From Arcobacter sp. CECT 8985 (lineage in GTDB: Bacteria; Campylobacterota; Campylobacteria; Campylobacterales; Arcobacteraceae), in the NCBI RefSeq assembly GCF_004116495.1, contig NZ_PDKC01000004.1:53882-117881 (forward strand): a stretch of 64,000 nt of DNA, written 5' to 3'. Position 1 is the first letter of the stretch. Every line of letters begins with the position of its first letter. Below, piece after piece: positions 26,506 through 36,655 of this stretch. A model generated the notes under the pieces. That model made no database searches. It was not told the origin of the DNA and was given only the letters and a program-made list of their open reading frames with translations. The translations under genes were made by a program, and so were the position numbers.

Positions 26506-27072
26506 ATGAAAAAAATCTTTTTAGCTATTTCATGTGCATCCGCACTATTTTTCAGTGGTTGCGTTAAAAACCATGCACTAACTAACTTTGAGGATACTCA
26601 ATTAAATGTTAATGCTTTACAATATACAAAGAAAACAGATTTAGTTGTTAATAATGAACCAAAAATACAATTATTTGCTACTTATTTAAATCCCGTACAT
26701 AAAAATTTTGATAAAGGAATTGAAACTTTTATTGTTGGAATATATTTTGTAAATAAAAAAGAACAAGATTTGAGAAAGTATGAATATAAAGTAATGTTAA
26801 ATGGTGAAAAACCATTAGCAAAACCATATATTCTTTCGCCAAAGTCATTACTTGTTAAATCTTTACCAATGAAAAATCCTTGGGGTAATTATTACATATT
26901 TCACTTCCCAAAACAAAAAGGGTATGATTTAAAATTACAATTAGTTGATAATATTGGTATTGAAAAAACTAATAGTTTGAAAAACAGTTTAGAAGATCAA
27001 GATATTAAAGATAAAAAAGAAGAAAAAATTGATAAAGGTGAGCATATTATTCAATTAGATTTTCAAAAATAG
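26506..27072 (+). CDS. Hypothetical lipoprotein
   Basis: 188 aa with a signal peptide ending LFFSGC (Cys19 lipidated) after a GGAG site. The mature part is an immunoglobulin-like beta protein by pattern, with a long Lys/Asp/Glu-rich stretch near the C-terminus. No known domain is recognised. Its last 26 bases overlap the end of the convergent slt gene. Confidence 0.7.
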   Translation: MKKIFLAISCASALFFSGCVKNHALTNFEDTQLNVNALQYTKKTDLVVNNEPKIQLFATYLNPVHKNFDKGIETFIVGIYFVNKKEQDLRKYEYKVMLNGEKPLAKPYILSPKSLLVKSLPMKNPWGNYYIFHFPKQKGYDLKLQLVDNIGIEKTNSLKNSLEDQDIKDKKEEKIDKGEHIIQLDFQK

Positions 27073-28711
27073 AAGATAGTTTAAAACTACTCTTCTTATT
27101 TAAATGTTTTAAATATATATAATAATTTGCTAAAACTTTTTTACCATACTCTCTTGTCTCATTATAAGAGATTAATTCCATACTCATAAATGGCTCAAAA
27201 AAACCTTTTTTTGTAAATAAACCTAGTTTTTTTAATGATAAAAAATAGCCATAACCACCATTATAAGAATATGCAATGAATAATGGGTTATCAAGTTTTT
27301 TTTCTAAATTATCCAAATGATAATTAGCATATTTTAAATTAGTTTTTGCATCGAATTGATCAAATATTGAGTAATTATCTTTCAATTGTTTTGCAATATA
27401 TTTACTTAAAAAAGGCATAATTTGCATTACACCTTGTGCATAAGAAACAGAAAGAGAAGAGGGGATAAATCTACTCTCTTGTCTACCTAAAGCATAAACA
27501 AGTGCTTGTCTTTTTGTTGAGTATTCTTTTAAATAACTTTTATATGGTGTTAAATAATAATTATCTTTATAATGGTTATATTTATTTAAAACATAAGCTA
27601 AAAATGGCTTTGTTTTTTCATCTGTAAAAATAGTTTTATAATAATTAATCTTTGTATCATCTAAATTATTATCTCTTAAAACTTTTAACCAAGAAAAAGG
27701 ATCACTTGTATTAAATAATGAAGGTTCATTTTGTTGTAACGAAATATCATATTTAATATTTGTATCTATTTTTTTATTTAATAACTCTTTTGCATACAAT
27801 GAATATAAATCAATATATGTTGAATTTGAAAGTTTATTTAAATATTGTTTATCATACGTAATAAGATATTTCCAAAATAAGATTTTATTTTTTATAGAAT
27901 TACTATATGCTTTTTTATCTGCATTATCTAAATAGAATAGGGCCGTTTTAAAATCATTATTTTTCAATTCATTTAATGCTAAATAAAAAGAAGTATCAGA
28001 ACTTAAATTTGTATCATCAATATTTAAAAAAGATTTACTAAGTAGATCTAGTTTTGGATTTGTAATGGAATATTTAATTAATTGTTCAAATCTTTTATCA
28101 TTCTTTATTTTTTCCATAGTACTTTTAGGTAGTTTATAATTTAAATAATCAATTCTAAAACTATTTCCTACACTTAAATATATTTCATAAAAATTATCAA
28201 CTGAAGTTGATATAACTCTTGTGAAAGGTATTGAAGATGAAATAATCTTTAATTGTTGAGCAAAGTTAGGATATTTGTCTTGAACTAACTGTACTGCTTG
28301 ATTTAATTGTGTTTGAGATAATTTTGTTGCACCATATAAACTAAGACCAACTTTAACACAATCATCATAAGTAGAAATCAACTCTTTTGCACTTGCTCTC
28401 ATACATTGAGCCACTGCTAATGTTTCATCATCTTTAAATTTTTTTGCAAATTCAAAAAATATTTTTCTATTAACATAATTAACCATACTTAACGCAGTTA
28501 AAGCTTGATTTGGTGTAATATCAGATTTTAAATATTGGAGTATATAAAAATCTTTTGTGATGGATTTTGGTTTATCTTTTAACCAATTAAGAGTAACTTG
28601 AAAATCTTCTTTTGTATTAAGAATAGAAGAGTTTTCTTTGTTCATAATTAAACTATTTGCATTAGCAAAAAGTGTAGTTGTTAAAACTATTGAACAAAGT
28701 ACTCTTCTCAT
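27047..28711 (-). CDS. slt: Soluble lytic murein transglycosylase
   Basis: 554 aa with an N-terminal signal peptide. A long superhelical repeat region (about 30-390) is followed by the lysozyme-like catalytic domain: GRQESRFIP carries the catalytic glutamate, then SYAQGVMQIMP, and AYSYNGG. It cleaves peptidoglycan strands in the periplasm. It begins just after the yggT stop and is convergent with a lipoprotein gene. Confidence 0.93.
   Translation of the reverse strand: MRRVLCSIVLTTTLFANANSLIMNKENSSILNTKEDFQVTLNWLKDKPKSITKDFYILQYLKSDITPNQALTALSMVNYVNRKIFFEFAKKFKDDETLAVAQCMRASAKELISTYDDCVKVGLSLYGATKLSQTQLNQAVQLVQDKYPNFAQQLKIISSSIPFTRVISTSVDNFYEIYLSVGNSFRIDYLNYKLPKSTMEKIKNDKRFEQLIKYSITNPKLDLLSKSFLNIDDTNLSSDTSFYLALNELKNNDFKTALFYLDNADKKAYSNSIKNKILFWKYLITYDKQYLNKLSNSTYIDLYSLYAKELLNKKIDTNIKYDISLQQNEPSLFNTSDPFSWLKVLRDNNLDDTKINYYKTIFTDEKTKPFLAYVLNKYNHYKDNYYLTPYKSYLKEYSTKRQALVYALGRQESRFIPSSLSVSYAQGVMQIMPFLSKYIAKQLKDNYSIFDQFDAKTNLKYANYHLDNLEKKLDNPLFIAYSYNGGYGYFLSLKKLGLFTKKGFFEPFMSMELISYNETREYGKKVLANYYIYLKHLNKKSSFKLSSIFENLIE
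27071..27096. terminator. Hairpin at the slt/lipoprotein convergence
   Basis: AGAAGA-TAGTT (27071-27081) pairs with AACTA-c-TCTTCT (27085-27096) with one bulged base and a three-base loop, then TTATTT. It lies inside the overlap between the two convergent genes. Confidence 0.5.
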
Positions 28712-28715
28712 GATA

Positions 28716-28997
28716 TTACATCATTCCCATAAATAATTTATTTAAAAAAGTCTCTAGAAAAATTAAAATAAATATTAAAATAACAGGTGCTAAATCCATT
28801 CCTCCAAATACTGTTGGAATAAATCTTCTAACTAATGCATATGCTGGTTCTGTTAATCTATATAACATTTGAACAATTGGATTATAAGGATCAGGTCTAA
28901 CCCAAGACAAAATTGCAGAAATAATGATAACCCATTTATAAAGGAAAATTATTCCTAATACCACTGTAAAAAATGAACTTAATAATGCATTTAACAT
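28716..28997 (-). CDS. yggT: YggT-family membrane protein
   Basis: 93 aa with two main hydrophobic regions and the YggT central motif [24 protein letters not shown]-type sequence split by the membrane loop. The family is linked with cell division or envelope processes and potassium handling in other bacteria, without a proven activity. It overlaps the gltX paralogue by 7 bases and precedes slt by 4 bp. Confidence 0.88.
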   Translation of the reverse strand: MLNALLSSFFTVVLGIIFLYKWVIIISAILSWVRPDPYNPIVQMLYRLTEPAYALVRRFIPTVFGGMDLAPVILIFILIFLETFLNKLFMGMM

Positions 28998-30277
28998 TTA
29001 ACTATTTCTCCTATATAATTTTTAATTAGTGGATAGATCTCTTTTAAATCTGGTCCACTATTTTGTCCTGTTAATACATACTTTAATGGACTAGATAAAG
29101 ACTCATCTTTCAAGTTTGTATTTTTAGTAATATATTCTTTTAAATCATCAAAATTATCAATAAAAGGGGCATTTTGCAAACATGTTATAATATCTTTAGT
29201 CTCATTTTCAAAACCTTTACAAGTTAATTTTTTAGAGAAAATTAAATCAATTTTTTCTTTAATCTCTTTTAATGTAAATGATTCTTCTAAATATAATTTA
29301 CCAAGTTTACCAATATCTGTATCAGCAAAACCAAGAAGTTTTGATAATCTTAATTCATCTATTAAAGCTAAATGTTTTCTATTTATAATTTTTAGTTTAT
29401 CAATGTCAAATTTTATTGTATTAGTAGAAATATTTTTTATTTCAAACCACTCAATAGCCTCTTCTAAAGTAAAAATTTCAGTTGGCGTTTTATTGCCTAA
29501 TAAAACTAAATAGTTTGCAATTGCCACAGGTAAAAAACCTTGTTCAATTAGACATTGCACAGAGTTTTCTTCATTATCTAGATTTGTATTTAATATATTT
29601 GGCAAATGAATATAATCAATTTGTTTATCATAGCCCAACGATTGTCTAATATAAATCTGTCTAGCAGTATTAGAAATATCATTTTCATTTCTAACAATAA
29701 GTGAAATATCTTGTATCATATCATCAATAGCACATGCATAATCATTTAGTGGGGTTTTATCATGATTTAAAATGATAAAAGAATCAAGATCTAAAGCAGA
29801 ATAATCAAAGTTACCTTTTAATAAATCTGTAAATTTAATATTAGATTCTGGTTTTTTTATTCTTACTGTAAAAGGAGCATTTACTTCCAAAATAGTTTCA
29901 TTTGAAAGTTTTTCACAAAAACCATCATATTTATATGGCTTACCTTCTTGATTTGCTTTTTTTTCTAATTCTTCTAATTTTTCATCACTACAAAAACAAG
30001 CAAATGCTTTTTTTTGTGCCATTAATTGCATTGTTAATTTTTGATGATATTTTAAATTGTCACTTTGATATAAAACATTTGAATAATCAATAGAAAAAAG
30101 ATTTAATATCTCCAAATTCTGTTTATCTAAACCTTCTATATTTTTATTTTTATCTGCATCTTCAATTCTAATTAAAAGTTTTTCATTTAATTTTTTAGCC
30201 ATAATAAAATTAAATAAAACAACTCTTAAATCCTCTATTTGCATTTTTTTAGATTGACTTAGTGCAACTCTTAACAA
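28991..30277 (-). CDS. gltX: Glutamyl-tRNA synthetase paralogue (GluRS2-like) lacking both class I catalytic motifs
   Basis: 428 aa, uninterrupted, from a TTG start with AAGGA. Its framework is that of the GluRS2 type used for tRNA-Gln in this phylum: [56 protein letters not shown]. But the HIGH site, normally SPTGxxHIGN, reads [11 protein letters not shown] (residues 7-17), with His replaced by Gln and the last residue by Glu. The KMSKS loop after HLPNIL (residue 224 on) reads [12 protein letters not shown], with no KMSK and apparently a few residues deleted. Aminoacylation by the normal mechanism looks unlikely. It lies between the M16-like gene (1 base before) and yggT. Confidence 0.85.
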   Translation of the reverse strand: MLRVALSQSKKMQIEDLRVVLFNFIMAKKLNEKLLIRIEDADKNKNIEGLDKQNLEILNLFSIDYSNVLYQSDNLKYHQKLTMQLMAQKKAFACFCSDEKLEELEKKANQEGKPYKYDGFCEKLSNETILEVNAPFTVRIKKPESNIKFTDLLKGNFDYSALDLDSFIILNHDKTPLNDYACAIDDMIQDISLIVRNENDISNTARQIYIRQSLGYDKQIDYIHLPNILNTNLDNEENSVQCLIEQGFLPVAIANYLVLLGNKTPTEIFTLEEAIEWFEIKNISTNTIKFDIDKLKIINRKHLALIDELRLSKLLGFADTDIGKLGKLYLEESFTLKEIKEKIDLIFSKKLTCKGFENETKDIITCLQNAPFIDNFDDLKEYITKNTNLKDESLSSPLKYVLTGQNSGPDLKEIYPLIKNYIGEIVKC

Positions 30278-30278
30278 T

Positions 30279-31577
30279 TTATTTCCTTACAATTGAAAAT
30301 GATAGATTTATTATCTCTTTATGAGCTTTAATGTATTTATTTAAATCTTCCAATTTTAAATTTTGTATTTTTTCTAACTCTTTTTTAGGATAATCTTGAT
30401 CTAATCCTTTATAATAAAGATTAAAAGCTCGGCCTAATCTTTGAGCTAAAGTTTCTGTTCTTAAAGGTTCACTTCCTAATAAAAAACTTTTTGCAGAGTC
30501 TAATTCCTCTTTAGTAACTCCTTTTTCTACAAAATTATCTACAATTTTTGAAACTAATTTTTTAGCCTCTTTTGCACTTTCAAGTTTTGTTTGTAAATAA
30601 CCTGTAAAATAAGAGTGTGATTTATTAATAGAAACATATCCATATGCACTATAAGCTAAACCTCTTTTAACTCTAATCTCTTCCATTAATCTTGAGCCAA
30701 AACCTGAACCACCTAGGATAAATGAAGCAACTTTTGCCATATAATTATCTTTGTCTTTAGGTATTGCATTAAACTTACTACCAAAATAAATATAAGCTTG
30801 TTGCGTATCTTTTATTAATTCTTTAGTTGTAGGTTTTGCCGTTATATTAAAGCTTTTAAGTTCTTTTTTTTCTCCAGTTTTAAGAGATTTTAATGACTCT
30901 TTTATTTTTTTAGAAAGCTCATCATACTCAATATCTCCTCCAGCAACAATTATCAAGTTCGATAAGTTAAAAGTATTTGATATGAAATTCTTCACATCAT
31001 CTAATTTTATTTTAGAAATTGATTCTATAGTACCACTTGAAGGTTTTTCTAAAGGGGTATCTTTAAATAAAATTTCTTTTAACTGATTTCTTGCTACATA
31101 ATCATAATCATTTTGTTTTCTTTTTAACAAACCAATTTGAATAGTTTTGATTTTCTCAATTATACTTTTATCATAATTTGGATCTTTTAATAGATCACTT
31201 AAATAATTAAATGCTTTATCATTTACCTCTTTTAAAGATGATAATTCAATTACAAAAGTTTCAAAACCTGATGTTGCATTTAAAGATATTGCATTACTTT
31301 CTAGTTTTGAAGCAAATTTAGTAGAACCAAGTTTTTTCGTACCTTCATTTAATAGTTTTGCTGAAAAAGAAGCAATACCATTTAATTTTTTATCTTGTAT
31401 TGAACCTGAGTTTTGAAATACTAGTTGCATATTTAAAATAGGCAAACTAGTCTGTTTTTCAAAAATTACAGGAACTTCAATATTATTAATATTTATATGT
31501 TTAATTTGTGCACCCATTAAAATCCCTTGCAAACTAAATAGTGTAATAACACATTTAAATAGTTTTTTTGCTTTCAT
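30279..31577 (-). CDS. M16-family peptidase-like protein without the HxxEH site
   Basis: 432 aa, with a signal peptide (about 1-23), so periplasmic. The M16 fold is clear: [34 protein letters not shown], and the second-half motif [18 protein letters not shown]. Where active M16 enzymes have HxxEH, this has [15 protein letters not shown] (66-80), with no zinc ligands. It may be a non-catalytic subunit or binding protein, like one half of the PqqF/processing-peptidase pairs; a full-site partner is not in this window. Confidence 0.85.
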   Translation of the reverse strand: MKAKKLFKCVITLFSLQGILMGAQIKHININNIEVPVIFEKQTSLPILNMQLVFQNSGSIQDKKLNGIASFSAKLLNEGTKKLGSTKFASKLESNAISLNATSGFETFVIELSSLKEVNDKAFNYLSDLLKDPNYDKSIIEKIKTIQIGLLKRKQNDYDYVARNQLKEILFKDTPLEKPSSGTIESISKIKLDDVKNFISNTFNLSNLIIVAGGDIEYDELSKKIKESLKSLKTGEKKELKSFNITAKPTTKELIKDTQQAYIYFGSKFNAIPKDKDNYMAKVASFILGGSGFGSRLMEEIRVKRGLAYSAYGYVSINKSHSYFTGYLQTKLESAKEAKKLVSKIVDNFVEKGVTKEELDSAKSFLLGSEPLRTETLAQRLGRAFNLYYKGLDQDYPKKELEKIQNLKLEDLNKYIKAHKEIINLSFSIVRK

Positions 31578-31586
31578 AGTATTGTT

Positions 31587-32654
31587 TTAATACCTCTTTA
31601 TTATCTCGTAAGCTGTATTTCTTTTTGCAGGATTTTCTCCCACATCTCTAATTAAAGCTATCATCTCATCTTGATTCATACAATTACTAGCACCTGCTGC
31701 TGCTACAACATTTTCTTCCATCATTGTACTTCCAAGATCATTTGCTCCAAATTTAAGAGCTAACTGTCCAATATATGAACCTTGTGTAACCCACGAACTT
31801 TGAATATTTGGAAAGTTATCTAAAAATAGTCTTGATACAGCTAATAATCTTAGGTATCTATTAGATGATTGTGGTTTTAAATCAGGAATTTCTTCTTTTA
31901 ATTTTGTATTATCACTTTGAAAAGACCACATAATAAATGCTCTAAAACCACCAGTTTCATCTTGTAACTTTCTTATTCTATTCCAATGTTCAATTATCTC
32001 TTCATCTGTCTCAACTGTTCCAAACATCATTGTTGCAGTCGTCTTCATTCCTATTGAGTGTGCAAGTTTATGTACTTCAATCCACTCATCAACATCAATT
32101 TTTTTAGGAGCAATAATATCTCTTACTTTATCACTTAATATTTCTGCACCAGCTCCAGGAATTGAACTTAAACCTTTTGCTTGAAGTCTTTTTAAAACTT
32201 CTAATTTTGATATTTTAGAAACTCTTGCTATATATGAAATTTCAATTGCTGAAAAACTATGAAGTGTTATTTGAGGAAATTTTGTATGAATATGTTCAAC
32301 TAAATCTTCATAATAATCAATTTTAAGATTTGGATGAACTCCTCCTTGCATAAGTATTTGAGTTCCTCCAATAGCTAATAATTCTTCAATTTTTTCATCA
32401 ATTTGTTCATATGATAAAACATATGCACCATCATCTCTTTTATGTCTGTAAAAAGCACAAAATTTACAGTCAACCCAACATACATTTGTATAATTAATAT
32501 TTCTATCAACTACAAATGTAGTTATTTTATCTGGATGTAATTGTGCTTTTTTATCGCTTGCTAATTTTCCAAGTGTTGTTAAAGAAGCATTTTGAATTAA
32601 ATCTAATGCTTCTTCACTGGATAATCTTTTGTCAATATTCATTGGTTTAACCAT
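31587..32654 (-). CDS. mqnC: Cyclic dehypoxanthinyl futalosine synthase (radical SAM)
   Basis: 355 aa. The radical-SAM cluster motif is in VCWVDCKFCAFYRH (Cys59, 63, 66). GGTQILMQGGVHPNL and GLSSIPGAGAEIL are typical of MqnC in the futalosine route to menaquinone, the route used by this phylum. The start ATG shares a base with the bamA stop; a second ATG four codons later is possible. Confidence 0.93.
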   Translation of the reverse strand: MVKPMNIDKRLSSEEALDLIQNASLTTLGKLASDKKAQLHPDKITTFVVDRNINYTNVCWVDCKFCAFYRHKRDDGAYVLSYEQIDEKIEELLAIGGTQILMQGGVHPNLKIDYYEDLVEHIHTKFPQITLHSFSAIEISYIARVSKISKLEVLKRLQAKGLSSIPGAGAEILSDKVRDIIAPKKIDVDEWIEVHKLAHSIGMKTTATMMFGTVETDEEIIEHWNRIRKLQDETGGFRAFIMWSFQSDNTKLKEEIPDLKPQSSNRYLRLLAVSRLFLDNFPNIQSSWVTQGSYIGQLALKFGANDLGSTMMEENVVAAAGASNCMNQDEMIALIRDVGENPAKRNTAYEIIKRY

Positions 32655-34906
32655 TAAAAACTACTTCCTAAAGAAAATTCAAATGATGATGTGTCATCAC
32701 CTGATTCATCATCAATTGGTCGTGCGAATATTAATTGAAGTGGTCCTACAGGAGAAACCCATTCAAATAATGCACCTGTTGAAGATCTATTAATTTGACT
32801 AAAACTATCTTCACCTATCATACCATAATCATAAAATATTCCCCATCTCATTTTTGCACTTGCAACAAGAGGAAAACTCATTTCAACTGAGTTTGCAAAT
32901 AATTTTTTATATGGATCTTCTCTTACTCCATCATCGTTATCTGGACCAAATGCATAAGACTTAAATCCTCTAAGTGATTTAGGTCCACCTAAATACAAAG
33001 AATCACCTTGATTTATTTGACCATTATCTATAATCATCTTTAAACTTGTTTTATATCTAAAAATCCAATCTAAATCAAAAGCATCTTCTAAAGAATAGAA
33101 ATATTTAAAGTATGTACTTGATTTTAAATATCTAGAATCTCCACCAAGACCAGCAATTTCTAAAGAAGTTCCTGCTTTAATACCACTTCTTGGTAAATAA
33201 AAATCATCTGTATTATTAAAGTTTACATAAGGAGTAATTGAACTTGTTATGTAGTCTGTATCATCATAATACTCTTTTGAGGGATCTTTTTTGAAGTCAT
33301 CATCATAATCATAACTTTCATCAATAAAGTCAAGTCTATATCTAGCTCCCGCATAAAAGTTTCTAAAGAACTCTTTACCTACACCAACAGAGAAACCTAC
33401 TGCTTTTTTATCTAAATCATAGTTGTCTCTATCAATTTCAGTATCTTGATTGTGAATTTCAATATCCCCGTTATATTTACTATCATTTATAGCTGGATTT
33501 GTTAATTTAAACATAAAATCAGATTCTTTTGCAGAAAGTTCTGTTGATAATGATACTCCAAGACCAGAACCAAAGATATTATTATCATTAATTGCTGCAT
33601 TTATCATCATTTTGTCATATGAACCATATCCACCACCTAAAATGATATTACCAGTTCTAGCTTCAACAACTTTAACTAAAAGATCCATTTTATCTTCTGA
33701 TACCCTTTTTTGTTCTATTTGAACACTATCAAAATAACCTGTTCTTTTAAGTTTTGAAATTGAATCTTTATAATCTGTTAAACTAAATAAATCTGCAGGT
33801 GCTAAATATACATTTCTTCTAATAACTCTATCCAATGTTCTTGAGTTACCAGAAATTTTAACATCATTAATATATACTTTTTTACCAGGAATTACATTGA
33901 ATACAACATCTGCTTTTGCATTCTTTTTATCTTTTTTTATGTCATATTTAACTTGTGCAAATGCATAACCTAAATCTGAAATTTTTGTTTTTATAAATTT
34001 AACATCATCTCTTAATTTAGAAATATTAAAAGTTCTACCTTTTTTTAGTTCCAATTCAGGGTATAAATCTTTTGATTTCAAAATAGATTCATCAACATAT
34101 ATTTTTATATTATTTGTAGTATATTGCTCACCTTCTTTTATAAAAAAATCAAGTCTTGCTTGATCTGAAGCAAAATCTACTTTTAAAAATGGATCTTTAA
34201 CTTTTGCATCTAAATAACCATTTTGAAAATATAAATCATTGATTCTTGGTTTTTCATAATCTAACTGATCAAGTTTTAACTCACCATCATTTTGCCCAAA
34301 CCACCAAGAAATAAAATCTTTTTCTTTATTTGCAGTTACATTTTCAAAATCACTAGAGTCCAAATTTTTTGCACCTACATAGTTAACTTTTTTGATAATT
34401 ATCTCATCACCTTTATTAACGTTAAATACAACAGATACTGAACTTTGAGTTATAGGCTCAACATCAATTTCAACAATTGAGTTAATATAACCTTCTTTTT
34501 CTAATTGAGAAAGAATAACCTCTTTGGCTTTTTTAGCTCTTTGAGTAGAATACATACTACCTTTTTTAAGTCCCATTAAAGCTTTTAAACTGTCAATGTC
34601 TTCTTTTCTTGATTTATATCCATTAACTTCTAAATTTGCTATAGATGGTTTCTCTTTAAAAATGAATTGTAGTTTACCATTATTAGTTTTAACACTAATA
34701 TCATCAAAGTAACCAAATTTATAAAACTCTTTAAGTGCTTTATTTACTTTATTGGCATCAAGCTCTTCACCTGGTTTTAAACCTAAAGTTTCATCTGCAA
34801 TTTTTGATGAAATTCTTGTCAAATTAACATATTCAATTGAGTCGATTTGTTCCGCATGAAGTAGTGAAGCTAACGCTATTGATAGTAATGTAAGTCTTTT
34901 TTTCAC
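32654..34906 (-). CDS. bamA: Outer membrane protein assembly factor BamA
   Basis: 750 aa with signal peptide (to about residue 18). Five POTRA repeats cover about 20-345 and the beta barrel about 370-750. The barrel's lid motif LGGPKSLRGFKSYAFGP contains the conserved RGF, and the protein ends in phenylalanine as outer-membrane barrels do. It folds and inserts outer-membrane proteins. It starts a short leftward run with mqnC, divergent from tyrA. Confidence 0.95.
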   Translation of the reverse strand: MKKRLTLLSIALASLLHAEQIDSIEYVNLTRISSKIADETLGLKPGEELDANKVNKALKEFYKFGYFDDISVKTNNGKLQFIFKEKPSIANLEVNGYKSRKEDIDSLKALMGLKKGSMYSTQRAKKAKEVILSQLEKEGYINSIVEIDVEPITQSSVSVVFNVNKGDEIIIKKVNYVGAKNLDSSDFENVTANKEKDFISWWFGQNDGELKLDQLDYEKPRINDLYFQNGYLDAKVKDPFLKVDFASDQARLDFFIKEGEQYTTNNIKIYVDESILKSKDLYPELELKKGRTFNISKLRDDVKFIKTKISDLGYAFAQVKYDIKKDKKNAKADVVFNVIPGKKVYINDVKISGNSRTLDRVIRRNVYLAPADLFSLTDYKDSISKLKRTGYFDSVQIEQKRVSEDKMDLLVKVVEARTGNIILGGGYGSYDKMMINAAINDNNIFGSGLGVSLSTELSAKESDFMFKLTNPAINDSKYNGDIEIHNQDTEIDRDNYDLDKKAVGFSVGVGKEFFRNFYAGARYRLDFIDESYDYDDDFKKDPSKEYYDDTDYITSSITPYVNFNNTDDFYLPRSGIKAGTSLEIAGLGGDSRYLKSSTYFKYFYSLEDAFDLDWIFRYKTSLKMIIDNGQINQGDSLYLGGPKSLRGFKSYAFGPDNDDGVREDPYKKLFANSVEMSFPLVASAKMRWGIFYDYGMIGEDSFSQINRSSTGALFEWVSPVGPLQLIFARPIDDESGDDTSSFEFSLGSSF

Positions 34907-35013
34907 ATCAATCCTTAGTACATATATAATTAAAGCAACTAATATATCTAAATTAAGTTTATAGCATCTTTAAGATATAATTGCATAAACAATTATTTTA
35001 TGAGGTGAGAAAA

Positions 35014-35844
35014 TTGAATATAGGTATAGTAGGTCTCGGATTAATGGGTGGTTCTTTAGCAAAAGCACTTAAAAAATATGGGATTGCAAAGAAAGTTTTT
35101 GGTTTTATAAACAGTGAAAAAAATAAAAAAGATGTATTAGAATTAAATCTAGTTGATGAAATTGTTGATTTAAATACTTTAAAAAAGCAATCTGATGTAA
35201 TTATATTAGCAATTCCTGTAGATTCAATAATAAGTATGTTTCCATCATTGCTTGATATTGATAAAAAAACTACAATTATAGATATGGGTTCTACAAAAGA
35301 GTATATAGTAAAAAATATACCTGAACAAATAAGAGAAAATTTTATAGCTGCACATCCTATGACTGGAACAGAAAAATCTGGTCCAAAAGCTGCAATTGAT
35401 GATTTATATGAAGGTAAATCAGTTGTTTTATGTAATTTAGAAGAAAATGAAAATATCCATGTAAATAAAGCATTACGAATTTTTCAAGGTATTGGTATGA
35501 GAATTGTAGTAATGAATGCAGATGAGCATGATAAACATGCTTGTTTTATGTCTCATTTACCACATGCAATCTCTTTTTCATTAGCAAATACAGTTATGTC
35601 TCATGAAGATCCAAAATCCATTATTGCATTAGCTGCTGGTGGTTTTAAAGATATGAGTAGGGTGGCAAAATCAAGTCCAATAATGTGGAGTAATATTTTT
35701 AAACAAAATAGAGAAAATTTATTAAATTCAATTGGCTTATTTGAAGAACATATGAAAAAAGTTAGAAAAATGGTTGAAGAAGAAAACTATGAAGAACTTG
35801 AAAAATGGATGGCAAAAGCCAATACTTTACATGAAATACTTTAA
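35014..35844 (+). CDS. tyrA: Prephenate dehydrogenase
   Basis: 276 aa from TTG at 35014, chosen because GAGGTGAG lies 5-12 bases before it; an in-frame TTG at 34981 would add eleven poorly fitting residues. NAD-binding GIVGLGLMGGSLAKAL begins at residue 4, and the AHPMTGTEKSGP substrate loop with catalytic His follows, then HAISFSLAN. It makes 4-hydroxyphenylpyruvate for tyrosine. Confidence 0.92.
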   Translation: MNIGIVGLGLMGGSLAKALKKYGIAKKVFGFINSEKNKKDVLELNLVDEIVDLNTLKKQSDVIILAIPVDSIISMFPSLLDIDKKTTIIDMGSTKEYIVKNIPEQIRENFIAAHPMTGTEKSGPKAAIDDLYEGKSVVLCNLEENENIHVNKALRIFQGIGMRIVVMNADEHDKHACFMSHLPHAISFSLANTVMSHEDPKSIIALAAGGFKDMSRVAKSSPIMWSNIFKQNRENLLNSIGLFEEHMKKVRKMVEEENYEELEKWMAKANTLHEIL

Positions 35845-35846
35845 GG

Positions 35847-35864
35847 GATACAAATTATTGTATC
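35847..35864. terminator. Hairpin between tyrA and folP
   Basis: GATACAA (35847-35853) and TTGTATC (35858-35864) form a perfect 7-bp stem with loop ATTA, followed by TCTTTC. It lies between the tyrA stop (35844) and over the folP stop (35855), serving convergent genes. Confidence 0.55.
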
Positions 35865-36655
35865 TCTTTCATTGCTTCTAGAACTTTAATAGCTTGATAG
35901 TGTTCCTTTACATCATGGCATCTAATAATTGAAGCACCATTATTTATAGATTGAAGATGTATTGCAAGTGTTCCAGGAAGTCTTTGCTCAATAGTTGAAG
36001 GTACAATTTTATCAATCATTGATTTTCTACTTGCACCAATTAATAGTTCAAATCCTAAATCTTCAAAACTCTTTAGATTTTTTAATAGTTTCAAATTATG
36101 TTCTAATGTTTTTCCAAAACCAATTCCAACATCTAAGACTATATCTTTTACACCAAATTCTTGAGCTTTTGAAGCTTGGTGTTTCAAAAAATCTTTAACT
36201 TCTTTTATAACATCATTATATGTTGGATTTTCTTGCATTGATGTAGGATCTTTTTGCATATGCATAATTATTGCTGTTGCATTATATTCTGCACAAAGTT
36301 TAATTACTTCTTCATTTCTTAATCCCGTAATATCATTTACTATAGAAAATCCTTTATTTAAAACATAATCTATTACTAAAGGTTCATAAGAATCAATAGA
36401 GAATTTTGCTTTTTCATAAAGTTTTTGAGAATATATTGAATCAACGATATTTTTTACTCTTTGCAGTTCAATTTCTGGTTTTACAGCACAACTACCTGGT
36501 CTACTTGACACCGCACCAATATCAATTATTTGTGCACCATTTTCAATAAGATCTTCTATTCTTGAAATTGCTTCATATTCTTCAAATCTACTATTTTTAA
36601 AAAAAGAGTCTTCATTTGCATTTAAAATTCCCATAATTTTAGTTTTCGTATTCAT
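35855..36655 (-). CDS. folP: Dihydropteroate synthase
   Basis: 266 aa. It joins para-aminobenzoate to the pterin diphosphate in folate synthesis. The first motif IMGILNANEDSFFKNSRF is diverged from the usual ILNVTPDSFSDGG but keeps the key Asn and Asp-Ser-Phe. The second, IDIGAVSSRPGS, and DVGIGFGKTLEHNL, GASRKSM are intact. It is the last gene of rppH-lysC-hobA-holB-folP, overlapping holB by 4 bases. Confidence 0.93.
   Translation of the reverse strand: MNTKTKIMGILNANEDSFFKNSRFEEYEAISRIEDLIENGAQIIDIGAVSSRPGSCAVKPEIELQRVKNIVDSIYSQKLYEKAKFSIDSYEPLVIDYVLNKGFSIVNDITGLRNEEVIKLCAEYNATAIIMHMQKDPTSMQENPTYNDVIKEVKDFLKHQASKAQEFGVKDIVLDVGIGFGKTLEHNLKLLKNLKSFEDLGFELLIGASRKSMIDKIVPSTIEQRLPGTLAIHLQSINNGASIIRCHDVKEHYQAIKVLEAMKEIQ

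Noticed and set aside
28991..30277. gltX paralogue as a pseudogene
   Set aside because: The frame is full length, has a proper ribosome site and preserved framework residues away from the active site, so it looks like a maintained protein, not decay.
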